From: Anniella stebbinsi
Lineage: Eukaryota > Chordata > Lepidosauria > Squamata > Anniellidae
Direction of reading: 5' to 3'
Assembly (NCBI GenBank): GCA_029215795.1
Contig: JARDYH010000002.1
Span: 273,490,310 to 273,554,309, forward strand
Length of the DNA stretch: 64,000 bases
Positions 63,512 through 64,000 of the stretch are shown here, piece after piece (position 1 is the first letter of the stretch; every line of letters begins with the position of its first letter). The notes beneath the pieces are model-generated. The model searched no databases, was not told the origin of the DNA, and saw nothing but the letters and a program-made list of their open reading frames with translations. A program made the translations under genes and the position numbers.

Positions 63512-63826
63512 AGCGTCATCACACAGGCAAATCGTGTTTGCTTACCGTCGCTTCTCTGCTCTCACGCTTGTCCCTCATTACTTCTTCTTTTGAAAGAGGA
63601 AGTAAACAACTTGCACGTGGCCCATTCAGTGGGCTGTTTTGATCATGCTGCTTCTCCTGCACACAGCAGGAGATAGCAGCAACTTCCATCTTTAAAAAAA
63701 AGTCGGACTTACTGGGGTGGTTTTTTTTTTGTCATGCAGAAAGGGCTAGAAGGGGTATGAGAGGGACCCACAAAAATCCATGAGCGCCCAGTAACGAGAG
63801 TGCAATAAAACACTCATCTGATGGAT
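63512..63826. mobile_element. MITE family B, copy 2, about 315 bp
   Basis: GAGCGTCATCACACAGGCAA to CACTCATCTGATGGATG; colinear with 45578-45872, including GGCCCATTCAGTGGGC, CACACAGCAGGAGATAG and AAAAGTCGGACTTACTGG. It carries a ~25-bp extra segment near 63580-63605. Confidence 0.65.
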
Positions 63827-64000
63827 GAGCAGCAGGGACCTCTGCCATTACTGGGCTGCTACTTCCACTGCAACAGCAACCGCTTCTGTGAGTTTGGCCA
63901 TATGGGGCATTCACATGCCAAGCAAATTCATAGTAAACTGTTTTGAAGAGTTGACATGTTGTCTTTCTCCATACCATTTCTTCAGACTACAAAATAGAGA

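Overview
This window reads as a stretch of squamate reptile (lizard or snake) nuclear DNA. The evidence is a set of Sauria-type tRNA-derived SINEs (best copies 1030-1260 minus and 19082-19311 plus), CR1 and L2-like LINE 3' ends, and a very rich collection of non-autonomous hAT and PIF/Harbinger-like elements. I find no complete protein-coding gene, no convincing exon, no functional tRNA or rRNA gene, no prokaryotic feature and no CRISPR. Almost all open frames lie inside repeats or are chance frames. Family names rest on recognised sequence and on target-site duplications (TSDs) read by eye, not on a database search.

Layout. 1-12 kb: hairpin elements, a LINE tail and a SINE meeting tail to tail, a promoter-like retroelement candidate, a palindromic hAT MITE in a CT microsatellite, an internally deleted LINE, and a CR1 end. 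12-20 kb: a CR1-tailed-looking tRNA SINE in two copies, several hAT elements, a repeat-poor block, a CR1 broken by a tail-only LINE insertion, and a MITE split by a Sauria SINE. 20-23 kb: a 1.8-kb, extremely GC-rich hAT-like element with an exact 8-bp TSD, carrying five tandem palindromes, inserted in a LINE. 24-27 kb: a 358-bp inverted repeat, two long Harbinger-like elements, and a tandem duplication split by a MITE. 28-33 kb: LINE fragments and an LTR. 34-41 kb: more MITEs, a CpG-dense but AT-rich element, and a second LTR. 41-44 kb: a 2.7-kb, nearly pure palindrome with an exact 8-bp TSD and the same ends as the 20-kb element. 44-46 kb: a GC-rich hAT and more MITEs. 46-60 kb: mostly repeat-poor DNA with stretches that look like conserved non-coding elements. 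60-64 kb: LINE and MITE remnants.

The window is best read as intergenic or intronic DNA. Its most notable content is a hAT-like family, with ends reading TAGGGRTGTGCA and GATCCG-rich subtermini, that carries two unrelated internal architectures: tandem GC-rich palindromes in one copy, and a kilobase-scale fold-back built from ~145-160-bp units in the other.
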